Source: Sedimenticola sp.
Lineage (GTDB): Bacteria > Pseudomonadota > Gammaproteobacteria > Chromatiales > Chromatiaceae
Direction: 5' to 3'
Length of the DNA stretch: 19,340 bases
NCBI GenBank assembly: GCA_027023915.1
Contig: JALVUB010000263.1
Location: forward strand, 1 to 19,340
The position numbers and the translations under genes are program-made. The notes beneath the pieces are model-generated. The model had not been told where the DNA came from and made no database searches. It was given only the letters and a program-made list of their open reading frames with translations. Shown here piece by piece: positions 6,559 through 12,687 of this stretch; within the stretch, counting starts at the first letter, position 1, and each line of letters starts with the position of its first letter.

Positions 6559-7893
6559 GTGAAACGCCCCGAGCTTCTCTCTCCCGCGGGCACCCTGCGC
6601 AACATGCGCTACGCCCTGGCCTACGGTGCCGACGCCGTTTATGCTGGCCTGCCGCGCTACAGCCTGCGGGTGCGCAACAACGACTTCCTCCACGACAACC
6701 TGCGTACCGGCATTGAGGAAACCCATGCCCAGGGGCGCAGGTTCTACGTGGCGGTGAACGTGATGCCCCACGACGCCAAACTGGCCACCTTTCTCGACGA
6801 CATCCGGCCGGTGGTGGAGATGGGGCCCGACGCCTTCATCATGGCCGATCCGGGGCTGATCCTGCTGGTGCGGGAGCAGTGGCCCGAGCTGCCCATCCAC
6901 CTCTCGGTGCAGGCCAACACCATGAACTCCGCCAGCGTGCGCTTCTGGCAGCGGCAGGGGGTCCGCCGGGTGATCCTCTCGCGCGAGCTGTCGCTGGAGC
7001 AGGTGGAGGCGATCCGCCAGGCGGTGCCGGAGATGGAACTGGAGGTGTTCGTCCACGGCGCCCTTTGCATCGCCTACTCCGGCCGCTGCCTGCTCTCGGG
7101 CTATTTCAACCACCGGGACGCCAACCAGGGCACTTGCACCAACGCCTGCCGCTGGGAGTACCAGGTGAAAGGACCCGGAGAGGTCGGCGAGGTGGAGCAG
7201 GAGCCAGGTCGTCATCCGAACGCATCGGTCACCTGGTACCTGGAGGAGTCCCAACGCCCCGGCGAGTACATGCCCATCGAGGAGGACGAGCAGGGCACCT
7301 ACATCCTCAACTCCCGCGACCTGCGGGCGGTGGAGCACGTCCACCGGCTGGTGGCCATGGGCATCGACTGCCTCAAGATCGAAGGGCGCACCAAGTCTCA
7401 CTATTACGTGGCCCAGGCGACCCGCGTCTACCGCAAGGCCATCGACGACGCCCTCGCGGGCCGTCCCTTCGATCCCTGCCTGATGGCGGAGCTGGAGGGG
7501 CTGGCCAACCGCGGCTACACCGACGGCTTCTTCCAGCGACACGAAAGCGCCGAGCTGCAGAACTACCGCCAGGGTGCTTCCCGCTCGTCACGGGAACGGT
7601 TCGTGGCAGAAGTGCTGGAGTCGGATGGGTCGTGGGCGCTGCTGGAGGTAAAAAACCGTTTCAAAGTGGGCGACGAGCTCACCCTTATCGATCCAGGCGG
7701 CAGCCACGCTTTCCGTCTGGAGGTGATGCAGGATACGGAAGGCAGGGCGCTACAGACAGCGCCGGGCAGTGGTTGGCGGGTGCGTATTCCGTTGCCGGTT
7801 ACGCCATCACCCTACGCTCTTGTCACCCGCAAGCTCTCGGGTGAAGGCGCGTTGTATAATTGCGCCTTCGAACATTTTGGAGAGTCGCCATGA
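6559..7893 (+). CDS. trhP: tRNA 5-hydroxyuridine synthase TrhP (YegQ), U32 family
   Basis: TrhP uses a prephenate-dependent route to hydroxylate U34 of several tRNAs, the first step toward cmo5U/mcmo5U. The 444-residue product is collinear with E. coli YegQ from KRPELLSPAGTLRNMRYA onward. It keeps the barrel motifs GADAVYAG and HLSVQAN, the Cys set at 170, 177, 193 and 197 (ALCIAYSGRC ... GTCTNAC), expected to bind an iron-sulfur cluster, and KIEGRTKS. The start is GTG 6559, fixed by homology; no strong Shine-Dalgarno is seen. The last 20 or so residues do not follow E. coli, and their DNA holds an inverted repeat and a TATAAT. The stop overlaps the hisB start by four bases (ATGA). This joins a tRNA-modification gene to histidine genes in one transcription unit. 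Confidence 0.95.
   Translation: MKRPELLSPAGTLRNMRYALAYGADAVYAGLPRYSLRVRNNDFLHDNLRTGIEETHAQGRRFYVAVNVMPHDAKLATFLDDIRPVVEMGPDAFIMADPGLILLVREQWPELPIHLSVQANTMNSASVRFWQRQGVRRVILSRELSLEQVEAIRQAVPEMELEVFVHGALCIAYSGRCLLSGYFNHRDANQGTCTNACRWEYQVKGPGEVGEVEQEPGRHPNASVTWYLEESQRPGEYMPIEEDEQGTYILNSRDLRAVEHVHRLVAMGIDCLKIEGRTKSHYYVAQATRVYRKAIDDALAGRPFDPCLMAELEGLANRGYTDGFFQRHESAELQNYRQGASRSSRERFVAEVLESDGSWALLEVKNRFKVGDELTLIDPGGSHAFRLEVMQDTEGRALQTAPGSGWRVRIPLPVTPSPYALVTRKLSGEGALYNCAFEHFGESP
7843..7869. promoter_or_regulatory. Inverted repeat framing a TATAAT upstream of hisB
   Basis: GAAGGCGC (7843-7850) and its exact reverse complement GCGCCTTC (7862-7869) flank an 11-base centre that contains a perfect TATAAT (7855-7860). 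The site is inside the 3' end of trhP, 20 bases before hisB ATG. It could be an internal his promoter with an overlapping operator, or an RNA hairpin controlling hisB translation. No good -35 lies 16-18 bp upstream (TTGTCA at 7820-7825 is too far), so a promoter here would need an activator. Confidence 0.45.
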
Positions 7894-8480
7894 GCCGCAG
7901 CGCCCGGGTGGAGCGCAACACCCTGGAGACCCAGATCACGGTGGCCCTGAACCTCGACGGCGAGGGCAGGGGCCGCTTCGACACCGGTGTGCCCTTTCTC
8001 GAGCACATGCTCGACCAGGTGGCGCGCCACGGGCTCATTGACCTGGAGATCACGGCAAAGGGTGACCTGCACATCGACGCCCACCACACGGTGGAGGACC
8101 TGGGGATAACCCTGGGGCAGGCTTTTGCCCAGGCGGTGGGTGACAAGAAGGGCATCCGCCGCTATGGCCACGCCTACGTGCCCCTGGACGAGGCGCTCTC
8201 CCGGGTGGTGATCGACCTGTCGGGCCGGCCCGGCCTGGAGATGCAGGTGGACTTCCGCCGTGCCGTCATCGGCGAGTTCGACGTGGACCTGTTCCACGAA
8301 TTTTTCCAGGGCTTCGTCAACCACGCCGGGGTGACTCTGCACATCGATTGCATCCGCGGCCGCAACGCCCACCACATCGCCTAGACCGTCTTCAAGGCCT
8401 TCGGCCGCGCCCTGCGCATGGCCCTGGAACCCGATCCGCGTCTGGGCGGCGTGGTGCCCTCCACCAAGGGGAGCCTGTAG
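7890..8480 (+). pseudogene. hisB: Imidazoleglycerol-phosphate dehydratase, interrupted by an in-frame TAG
   Basis: HisB removes water from imidazoleglycerol phosphate in histidine synthesis, using two manganese ions. The frame from ATG 7890 gives a normal start with the first metal motif His65-His66-x-x-Glu69, His136, and the second His161-His162. The next expected ligand, residue 165, is TAG (8382-8384) where the family has Glu (GAG). The frame then continues without error for 31 codons, TVFKAFGRALRMALEPD through STKGSL, to the normal end at 8480. A product stopped at 164 lacks the ligand and the C-terminal part and should be inactive. Explanations are a fresh nonsense mutation, an assembly error, or read-through. 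TAG is used as an ordinary stop elsewhere here (mlaA, hisE, and the distal end of hisB itself). The gene overlaps trhP by 4 bp and abuts hisH. Confidence 0.93.
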
Positions 8481-9122
8481 ATGAACCAGAAGATCGCCGT
8501 GCTCGACTATGGCATGGGCAACCTGCGCTCGGTCTCCAAGGCCATCGAGCAGGTGGCGCCCGGCGCCGAGGTGCGGGTCACCGACGACCACGACTGGATC
8601 CGCCGGGCCGACCGGGTGGTCTTCCCAGGCCAGGGGGCGGCGCGCGACTGCATGGCCGCCATCGGCCGCCATCACCTCAACCAGGCGATCCGCGAGGCGG
8701 TGGAGGAGAAGCCCTTTCTCGGCATCTGCATGGGGTTGCAGGTGCTCATGGAATTCAGCGAGGAGAACGAGGGCACCGAGTTGCTCGGCATCCTGCCGGG
8801 CCGGGTGATCCGCTTCTCCGGGGAGATGCCGGGGGGGCGGGGGCTGCCGCTGAAGATCCCCCACATGGGCTGGAGCCGGGTGGAACAGGCGCGGCCGCAC
8901 CCCCTGTGGGAGGGGATCGAGGACGGCAGCCGCTTCTACTTCGTCCACAGCTACCACGTGGCGCCGGAGGACGAGGGGCTGGTGGCCGGCGTCACCGAGT
9001 ACGGCGTGCGCTTCGCCAGCGCCCTGGCGCGGGATAACCTCTTCGCGGTGCAGTTCCACCCCGAAAAGAGCGCCGACGCCGGTTTGCGGCTGCTGGAGAA
9101 CTTCGTTCGCTGGATGCCATGA
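8481..9122 (+). CDS. hisH: Imidazole glycerol phosphate synthase, glutaminase subunit
   Basis: HisH hydrolyses glutamine and channels ammonia to HisF. The 213-residue protein is a class I amidotransferase with nucleophile Cys83 in GICMGLQ, His193 and Glu195 in QFHPEKS, and the oxyanion region FPGQGAARDCM. ATG 8481 directly follows the full-length hisB stop, and AAGGGGAG at 8466-8473 is a good Shine-Dalgarno of its own. HisH translation should therefore survive the early TAG in hisB even though coupling is lost. A G7-C-G5 run (8831-8843) encodes PGGRGLP without breaking the frame. The partner hisF is two genes downstream. Confidence 0.96.
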   Translation: MNQKIAVLDYGMGNLRSVSKAIEQVAPGAEVRVTDDHDWIRRADRVVFPGQGAARDCMAAIGRHHLNQAIREAVEEKPFLGICMGLQVLMEFSEENEGTELLGILPGRVIRFSGEMPGGRGLPLKIPHMGWSRVEQARPHPLWEGIEDGSRFYFVHSYHVAPEDEGLVAGVTEYGVRFASALARDNLFAVQFHPEKSADAGLRLLENFVRWMP

Positions 9123-9170
9123 AATATTGTTGGGCACGGCGCTGCGCGCCTTTGCCCAACAAAACATTTC
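9121..9170. repeat. Long palindromic intergenic element between hisH and hisA
   Basis: This imperfect palindrome fills most of the 69-bp gap. GAAAT/ATTTC is at the outside (9121-9125, 9166-9170), then TGTTGGGCA (9128-9136) with TGCCCAACA (9153-9161), then GGCGC (9138-9142) with GCGCC (9146-9150). The outer arm overlaps the hisH stop codon. There is no U-run, so it is not a good terminator inside the operon. It resembles REP-type dispersed palindromes with a TTGGGC core seen in many proteobacteria. As RNA it could stabilise upstream message or weaken flow into hisA. Confidence 0.65.
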
Positions 9171-9191
9171 CTACCTGATTGAGTAAACGAG

Positions 9192-9923
9192 ATGCTGCTG
9201 ATTCCCGCCATCGACCTCAAGGACGGCCAGTGCGTGCGCCTCAGGCAGGGGCGCATGGAGGACGACACCGTCTTTTCCAACAACCCCTCCGAGATGGCCG
9301 CCCGCTGGGTGGCCGCCGGCTGCCGCCGGCTGCACCTGGTGGATCTCAACGGCGCCTTTGCCGGCGAGCCGGTGAACGGTGACGCCATCCGCTCGATCGC
9401 CGCGCGCTTTCCCGACCTGCCCATCCAGGTGGGCGGCGGCATCCGCGACGAAGCCACCATCGCCGCCTATCTCGATGCCGGGGTGAGTTACTGCATCATC
9501 GGCACCCAGGCGGTGAAGGAGCCGGCGTTCGTCGCCCGCGCCTGCCGTGACTTCCCCGACCACATCATCGTCGGGCTGGATGCCAAAGAGGGCAAGGTGG
9601 CCATCAACGGCTGGGCCGAGGTGACCGACATCGAGGTGGTGGATCTGGCCAAAAGGTTCGAGGACGATGGTGTCTCCGCCATCGTCCATACCGACATCGG
9701 CCGCGACGGCATGATGAGCGGCGTCAACGTGGAGGCCACGGCAAACCTGGCCGACGCCATCGAGGTGCCGGTGATCGCCTCGGGCGGCATCACCAATATG
9801 GCCGACCTGGAGGCGCTGTGCCGGGCGAAGCGGGACAACCTCATCGGCGCCATCACCGGGCGCGCCATCTACGAAGGCACCCTCGACTTCGCCGAGGGGC
9901 AGCAGTTTTTCGACAGGTGCTGA
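9192..9923 (+). CDS. hisA: ProFAR isomerase
   Basis: HisA is the TIM-barrel isomerase that converts ProFAR to PRFAR in histidine synthesis. The 243-residue length is typical. Catalytic Asp8 is in IPAIDLKDG and the second Asp130 in IIVGLDAKEG. The phosphate-binding loops are the GGGIR motif at 81-85 and SGGITNMADL near the C-terminus; HTDIGRDGMMSG is the usual HisA signature. ATG 9192 is fixed by homology (MLLIPAIDLKDG). Its Shine-Dalgarno is weak (ACGAG), and it follows the palindromic element rather than being coupled to hisH. The stop is one base before hisF. Confidence 0.97.
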   Translation: MLLIPAIDLKDGQCVRLRQGRMEDDTVFSNNPSEMAARWVAAGCRRLHLVDLNGAFAGEPVNGDAIRSIAARFPDLPIQVGGGIRDEATIAAYLDAGVSYCIIGTQAVKEPAFVARACRDFPDHIIVGLDAKEGKVAINGWAEVTDIEVVDLAKRFEDDGVSAIVHTDIGRDGMMSGVNVEATANLADAIEVPVIASGGITNMADLEALCRAKRDNLIGAITGRAIYEGTLDFAEGQQFFDRC

Positions 9924-9924
9924 T

Positions 9925-10698
9925 ATGGGACTGGCCAAACGCATCATCCCCTGCCTCGACGTGGACGCCGGCCGCGTGGTCAAGGGCGTGAAGTTCGTGG
10001 AGATCCGCGATGCCGGCGACCCGGTGGAGATCGCGCGCCGTTACAACCAGGAGGGGGCCGACGAGATCACCTTTCTTGACATCACCGCCAGCTCCGACGA
10101 GCGCGAGACCATGGTTCATGTGGTGGAGCAGGTGGCCTCCGAAGTCTTTATCCCTCTCACCGTGGGTGGCGGCATCCGCACCGTGGAGGACGTGCGCCGC
10201 ATGCTCATGGCCGGCGCCGACAAGGTGGCCATCAACACCGCCGCTGTGTTCAACCCCGGGTTCGTGCGCGAGGCCGCCGACCGCTTTGGTTCCCAGTGCA
10301 TCGTGGTGGCCATCGACGCCAAACGGGTGAACGGCGAGGGCGAGCCGCCGCGCTGGGAGATCTTCACCCACGGCGGACGCAAGGCCACCGGCATCGACGC
10401 GGTGGAGTGGGCGCGCAGGATGGCCGATTACGGCGCCGGCGAGATTCTCCTCACCAGCATGGACCGCGACGGTACGAAAATCGGCTTCGATAACCGCCTC
10501 AACCGCGCCGTGGCCGAGGCGGTGCCCATCCCCCTGATCGCCTCCGGCGGCGTGGGCAACCTGCAACACCTGGTGGAGGGGATCACCGAAGGCGGCGCCG
10601 ACGCGGTGCTGGCCGCTTCCATCTTCCACTTCGGCGAATACAGCGTGGGCGAGGCCAAGCGCTACATGGCCGAACACGGCATCGAGGTGCGGCAGTGA
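9925..10698 (+). CDS. hisF: Imidazole glycerol phosphate synthase, cyclase subunit
   Basis: HisF joins HisH-derived ammonia to PRFAR, giving imidazole glycerol phosphate and AICAR. The 257-residue TIM barrel has the catalytic Asp12 (RIIPCLDVD) and Asp131 (VVAIDAK), and phosphate-binding motifs VGGGIRT and ASGGVGN. AEGGADAVLAASIFHFGE-like sequence (EGGADAVLAASIFHFG) is the classic C-terminal signature. ATG 9925 begins one base after the hisA stop, and the 3' end overlaps the hisE start (GTGA). Usually hisI follows hisF; here hisE does. Confidence 0.98.
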   Translation: MGLAKRIIPCLDVDAGRVVKGVKFVEIRDAGDPVEIARRYNQEGADEITFLDITASSDERETMVHVVEQVASEVFIPLTVGGGIRTVEDVRRMLMAGADKVAINTAAVFNPGFVREAADRFGSQCIVVAIDAKRVNGEGEPPRWEIFTHGGRKATGIDAVEWARRMADYGAGEILLTSMDRDGTKIGFDNRLNRAVAEAVPIPLIASGGVGNLQHLVEGITEGGADAVLAASIFHFGEYSVGEAKRYMAEHGIEVRQ

Positions 10699-11015
10699 GC
10701 AACCAAATTCTGGAAGCACTGTCCAAGGTGTTGGAGGAACGCAAGCAGGCATCGCCCGACAGCTCCTACGTGGCAAAGCTCTACGACAAGGGGCTGGATG
10801 CCATTCTCAAGAAGATCGGCGAGGAGGCCACCGAGACGGTGATGGCGGCCAAGGACGGCGATCCCGGCAAGGTGATCTACGAAACCGCCGACCTCTGGTT
10901 TCATTCGATGGTGCTGCTGGCCCACATGGGCCTGGGGCCGGAGGATGTGCTGAAGGAGCTGGAGCGCCGTTTCGGCCTTTCCGGGTTGGAGGAGAAGGCA
11001 AGACGGGGGCGATAG
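10695..11015 (+). CDS. hisE: Phosphoribosyl-ATP pyrophosphatase
   Basis: HisE cleaves pyrophosphate from phosphoribosyl-ATP, the second step of histidine synthesis. The 106-residue all-alpha protein has the MazG-like metal motif KKIGEEATETVMAAK and the second acidic helix ETADLWFHSMVLL. It starts at GTG 10695, overlapping hisF by four bases. This is a free-standing HisE with no fused HisI domain, as in Pseudomonas. The partner cyclohydrolase HisI is not in the window, so it must be elsewhere or absent. The tat genes follow after 67 bp. Confidence 0.95.
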   Translation: MSNQILEALSKVLEERKQASPDSSYVAKLYDKGLDAILKKIGEEATETVMAAKDGDPGKVIYETADLWFHSMVLLAHMGLGPEDVLKELERRFGLSGLEEKARRGR

Positions 11016-11082
11016 AAAGCCCTCCCGGCGTCGAACCTGCGTTATGATGACAAAAATATCGACGACTCCTGGAGATTGAATC

Positions 11083-11313
11083 ATGGGTTTTGGCGGAATC
11101 AGTATCTGGCAATTGCTCATCATCCTGGTCATCGTGCTGCTGCTTTTCGGAACCAAGCGGCTGCGCAACCTCGGCTCGGATCTGGGTGCCGCCTTCAAGG
11201 GTTTCAAGAACGCCATGTCCGAAGAGGAAAACAAGGCACCTGAAAAGCTTGCGGACAAGGGCAATGACAAAGTGATCGAAGGCGAAGCCACCCGCGAGAA
11301 GGAGAACTCCTGA
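11083..11313 (+). CDS. tatA: Sec-independent translocase subunit TatA
   Basis: TatA forms the size-adjustable pore element of the twin-arginine pathway, which exports folded proteins across the inner membrane. The 76-residue protein has a short N-terminal membrane helix (SIWQLLIILVIVLLLFG), the FGTKRLRNLG hinge and the amphipathic helix SDLGAAFKGFKNAM. A charged tail of about 30 residues follows. ATG 11083 has a CTGGAG-type Shine-Dalgarno. A TATGAT at 11043-11048 might be a local -10, but I find no -35 to go with it. tatB begins 4 bases after its stop. Confidence 0.96.
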   Translation: MGFGGISIWQLLIILVIVLLLFGTKRLRNLGSDLGAAFKGFKNAMSEEENKAPEKLADKGNDKVIEGEATREKENS

Positions 11314-11317
11314 CCCC

Positions 11318-11674
11318 ATGGCCGATATCGGCTTCTTCGAGCTGGTGATGGTGGGCCTGGTTGCGCTGCTGGTCATCGGCCCGGAGCGCCTGCCCACGGT
11401 GGCGCGCACAGCCGGCAAGTGGATCGGTCGTGGCCGCCGTGTTCTTCAGTCGGTGAAGGCCGACATCGAGCGCGAGCTGCGCGCGGAGGAACTCAAGCGA
11501 ATTCTCAAGGAGCAAGCCGAATCCACACCGGTGCATGAGATTATCGAACAGGGCCGTTCCTCGCTGGAAAAGGTAAAGCAGGAGACCGGCGCCGTTCTGG
11601 ACAAAGCCACTACCGTTTCTGTCTCCGAAGAGGGAAAAGAAGCCGATAGCGGCAAAACCGACCACACCCCATGA
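11318..11674 (+). CDS. tatB: Sec-independent translocase subunit TatB
   Basis: TatB works with TatC as the receptor complex for twin-arginine signal peptides. The 118-residue protein has the standard membrane helix (FFELVMVGLVALLVIGPERLP, with the Glu-Arg-Leu-Pro hinge), followed by a long amphipathic helix (KWIGRGRRVLQSVKADIERELRAEELKRILKE). The C-terminal region is predicted to be flexible. It is distinguished from TatA by the GPERLP hinge and its length. The stop overlaps the tatC start (ATGA at 11671-11674). Confidence 0.95.
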   Translation: MADIGFFELVMVGLVALLVIGPERLPTVARTAGKWIGRGRRVLQSVKADIERELRAEELKRILKEQAESTPVHEIIEQGRSSLEKVKQETGAVLDKATTVSVSEEGKEADSGKTDHTP

Positions 11675-12687
11675 ACAGCGATCCGGCGGACCTGGAACAG
11701 CCTTTCCTATCCCACCTGCTGGAGCTGCGCGACCGGCTGCTCCGCTCGGTGGTGGCCGTTGCACTGGCGTTTCTGGTGCTTTTCCCCTTCAGCAACGAGA
11801 TCTATGTCTTCGTTGCCGAACCACTGATGAAGGTGCTTCCCGAAGGCACCCACATGATCGCCACCAAGGTCGCTTCCCCTTTTCTCACCCCTTTCAAGCT
11901 CAGCCTGGTGGCCGCCATCTTTCTCAGCATGCCCTTCCTGCTCTATCAGCTCTGGGCCTTCGTGGCGCCGGGGCTCTATCAGCATGAGCGACGCATGGCC
12001 CTGCCGTTGCTTGCCTCCAGCGTGGTGCTCTTCTACCTGGGGGCCGCCTTTGCCTATTTCGTGGTCTTTCCGCTGGTGTTCCGCTTCTTCACCAGCGTCA
12101 CGCCCGAAGGCGTGGCGGTAGCCACAGACATCGCCGAATATCTCGATTTCGTTCTCACGCTGTTTTTTGCCTTCGGCCTGGCTTTCGAGATTCCCATCGC
12201 CACCATCATTCTGGTCTGGATGGGGATGACAACGCCGGAGAAACTGGCTTCCAAGCGCCCCTATATCGTGGTGGGCGTCTTCGTGGTGGGCATGCTGCTC
12301 ACGCCGCCCGATGTCATCTCGCAGACCCTGCTGGCGGTGCCCATGTGGCTGTTGTTCGAGGCGGGTGTCTTCTTTTCCCGTTTCTTCGTGCGCAACGAGG
12401 AGCACTCCAAGGAAACGGTGCAGGAAGAACATGAGCCGGCGGCGGACGACGAGGCTTTCCGGCCCCTTACCGAAGAAGAGATGGAACAGGAGCTGGACCG
12501 CATCGAGGCGGAAGAGAGTGATCTCGACCCCGTGGATGCCAAGCTGGTTCGGGTCAACGAGCTGCGCGAGGCGATGGATTTCGATGCCGCGCGCCGTTTG
12601 TTGTATGAAGTGCTGGCGGAAGGGGACGAAGCCCAGGTCCGCACCGCCCGCAACATCCTTCAACAGCTCGACGAACTGGACGAGTGA
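11671..12687 (+). CDS. tatC: Sec-independent translocase subunit TatC with extra C-terminal domain
   Basis: TatC is the inner-membrane core of the Tat receptor. Residues 1-241 are a normal six-helix TatC: SHLLELRDRLLRS at the cytoplasmic N-terminus, PFKLSLVAAIFLSMPFLLYQLWAFVAPGL, the conserved Glu173 in AFEIPI, and the final helices through MWLLFEAGVFFSRFF. E. coli TatC is 258 residues; this one is 338. The additional ~97 residues are cytoplasmic: an acidic linker (243-285) and a helical segment (about 288-336) with REAMDFDAARRLLYEVLAEG and a closing ARNILQQL helix. That segment resembles the TPR-like C-terminal helices of FimV. The extension is not a frameshift, since it runs in one frame to the overlap with the next gene (GTGA). 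Confidence 0.95.
   Translation: MNSDPADLEQPFLSHLLELRDRLLRSVVAVALAFLVLFPFSNEIYVFVAEPLMKVLPEGTHMIATKVASPFLTPFKLSLVAAIFLSMPFLLYQLWAFVAPGLYQHERRMALPLLASSVVLFYLGAAFAYFVVFPLVFRFFTSVTPEGVAVATDIAEYLDFVLTLFFAFGLAFEIPIATIILVWMGMTTPEKLASKRPYIVVGVFVVGMLLTPPDVISQTLLAVPMWLLFEAGVFFSRFFVRNEEHSKETVQEEHEPAADDEAFRPLTEEEMEQELDRIEAEESDLDPVDAKLVRVNELREAMDFDAARRLLYEVLAEGDEAQVRTARNILQQLDELDE

Noticed and set aside
8382..8384. Pyrrolysine or other programmed amino acid at the hisB TAG
   Set aside because: The residue is a metal ligand that must be Glu, no recoding element is evident after it, and TAG ends mlaA, hisE and hisB itself as an ordinary stop.
7812..9167. 451-codon antisense frame across hisB and hisH
   Set aside because: Shadow of two confident genes; composition (His, Gly, Val) is that of reversed coding sequence.
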